Shown here: in pieces, positions 55,687 through 55,881 of the stretch
Position numbering within the stretch: the stretch's first letter is position 1
Layout: the number at the start of each line of letters is the position of its first letter
Assembly: GCA_013306675.1 (NCBI GenBank)
Contig: JABLUY010000242.1
Location: forward strand, 1 to 55,881
Direction: 5' to 3'
Length of the DNA: 55,881 nt
From: Thraustochytrium sp. TN22
Lineage: Eukaryota > Sar > Bigyra > Thraustochytrida > Thraustochytriidae
Made by a program: the position numbers and the translations under genes
Notes under the pieces: generated by a model
Databases searched by the model: none
What the model was told of the DNA's origin: nothing
What the model saw: the letters and a program-made list of their open reading frames with translations, nothing else

Positions 55687-55881
55687 CCCGCCGCGCGTCG
55701 CCTCGCCTCGCCGGCCTCGCCTCGCCCGCCCGCCCGCCGCGGATGCCGCGATGCCGCGAAGCCGCGATGCCGCGATGCCGCGATGCCGCGATGCCGCCGC
55801 GATGCCGCGATGCCGCCGCGCAGCCCCGCCGCCCGCCGCCGCCGCCCGCCGCCGCCGCCGCCGCCGCGCTCCCGGTCTGCT
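55687..55881. repeat. GATGCCGC octamer repeat upstream of the lipoyl-KGD4 gene
   Basis: Variants of CGCGATGC/GATGCCGC are repeated about nine times between 55740 and 55820, followed by GCC-rich sequence to the window edge. Likely 5' flank of the lipoyl-KGD4 gene. Confidence 0.75.

Overview
This is a gene-dense, very GC-rich nuclear segment from a flagellated protist. It carries about 19 protein genes in 56 kb, most of them single open frames of 1 to 5 kb. Three short introns with canonical splice sites can be placed. CC2D2A (ciliary transition zone), GATOR2, XPG/RAD2 and SERCA homologues, together with Arg/Ala-rich mitochondrial presequences, rule out a bacterium. My best guess is a stramenopile, possibly a labyrinthulomycete (thraustochytrid). 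That guess rests on style and gene content only.

Region 1 (1-14 kb) looks like a defence or ubiquitin island. It begins with the 3' part of a ROCO (Roc-COR) protein ending in a TIR domain. Next comes a DUF3883 / NO VEIN C-terminal protein with an intact PD-(D/E)XK-like signature. Three tandem paralogues follow on the minus strand. Each combines a hydrophobic N-terminal segment, bacterial-type LPxxL leucine-rich repeats, a NEL domain (the E3 ligase fold of secreted effectors such as the IpaH/SspH family, with its CxD active-site motif) and a U-box-like domain directly after it. Copies two and three are nearly identical over the NEL/U-box half and divergent over the LRR half.

Region 2 (14.6-28 kb) holds CC2D2A, divergent from a coiled-coil/FCS-finger protein. 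It also holds a WDR59-like GATOR2 subunit that has its RWD-like, middle and zinc domains but no beta-propeller, a YCII-domain mitochondrial protein with a hidden first exon, and an SRP54 M-domain-like mitochondrial protein that lacks the GTPase.

Region 3 (28-45 kb) holds an XPG/RAD2 nuclease, a conserved-looking coiled-coil protein of unknown function, an AIMP1/Arc1-type tRNA-binding protein, a protein with about 12 TRAF-type zinc fingers, a helical-repeat protein, and a multi-pass class 3 (DAG-type) lipase.

Region 4 (45-56 kb) holds a SERCA-type calcium pump, a cyclic-nucleotide-gated cation channel split by one intron just after the selectivity filter, a stefin-type cystatin, and a fusion of a lipoyl domain with a KGD4/MRPS36-like tail. 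Intergenic DNA is rich in short tandem repeats, including a 228-nt stretch without a single T. The strongest novelty candidates are the NEL/U-box ligase array and the lipoyl-KGD4 fusion.
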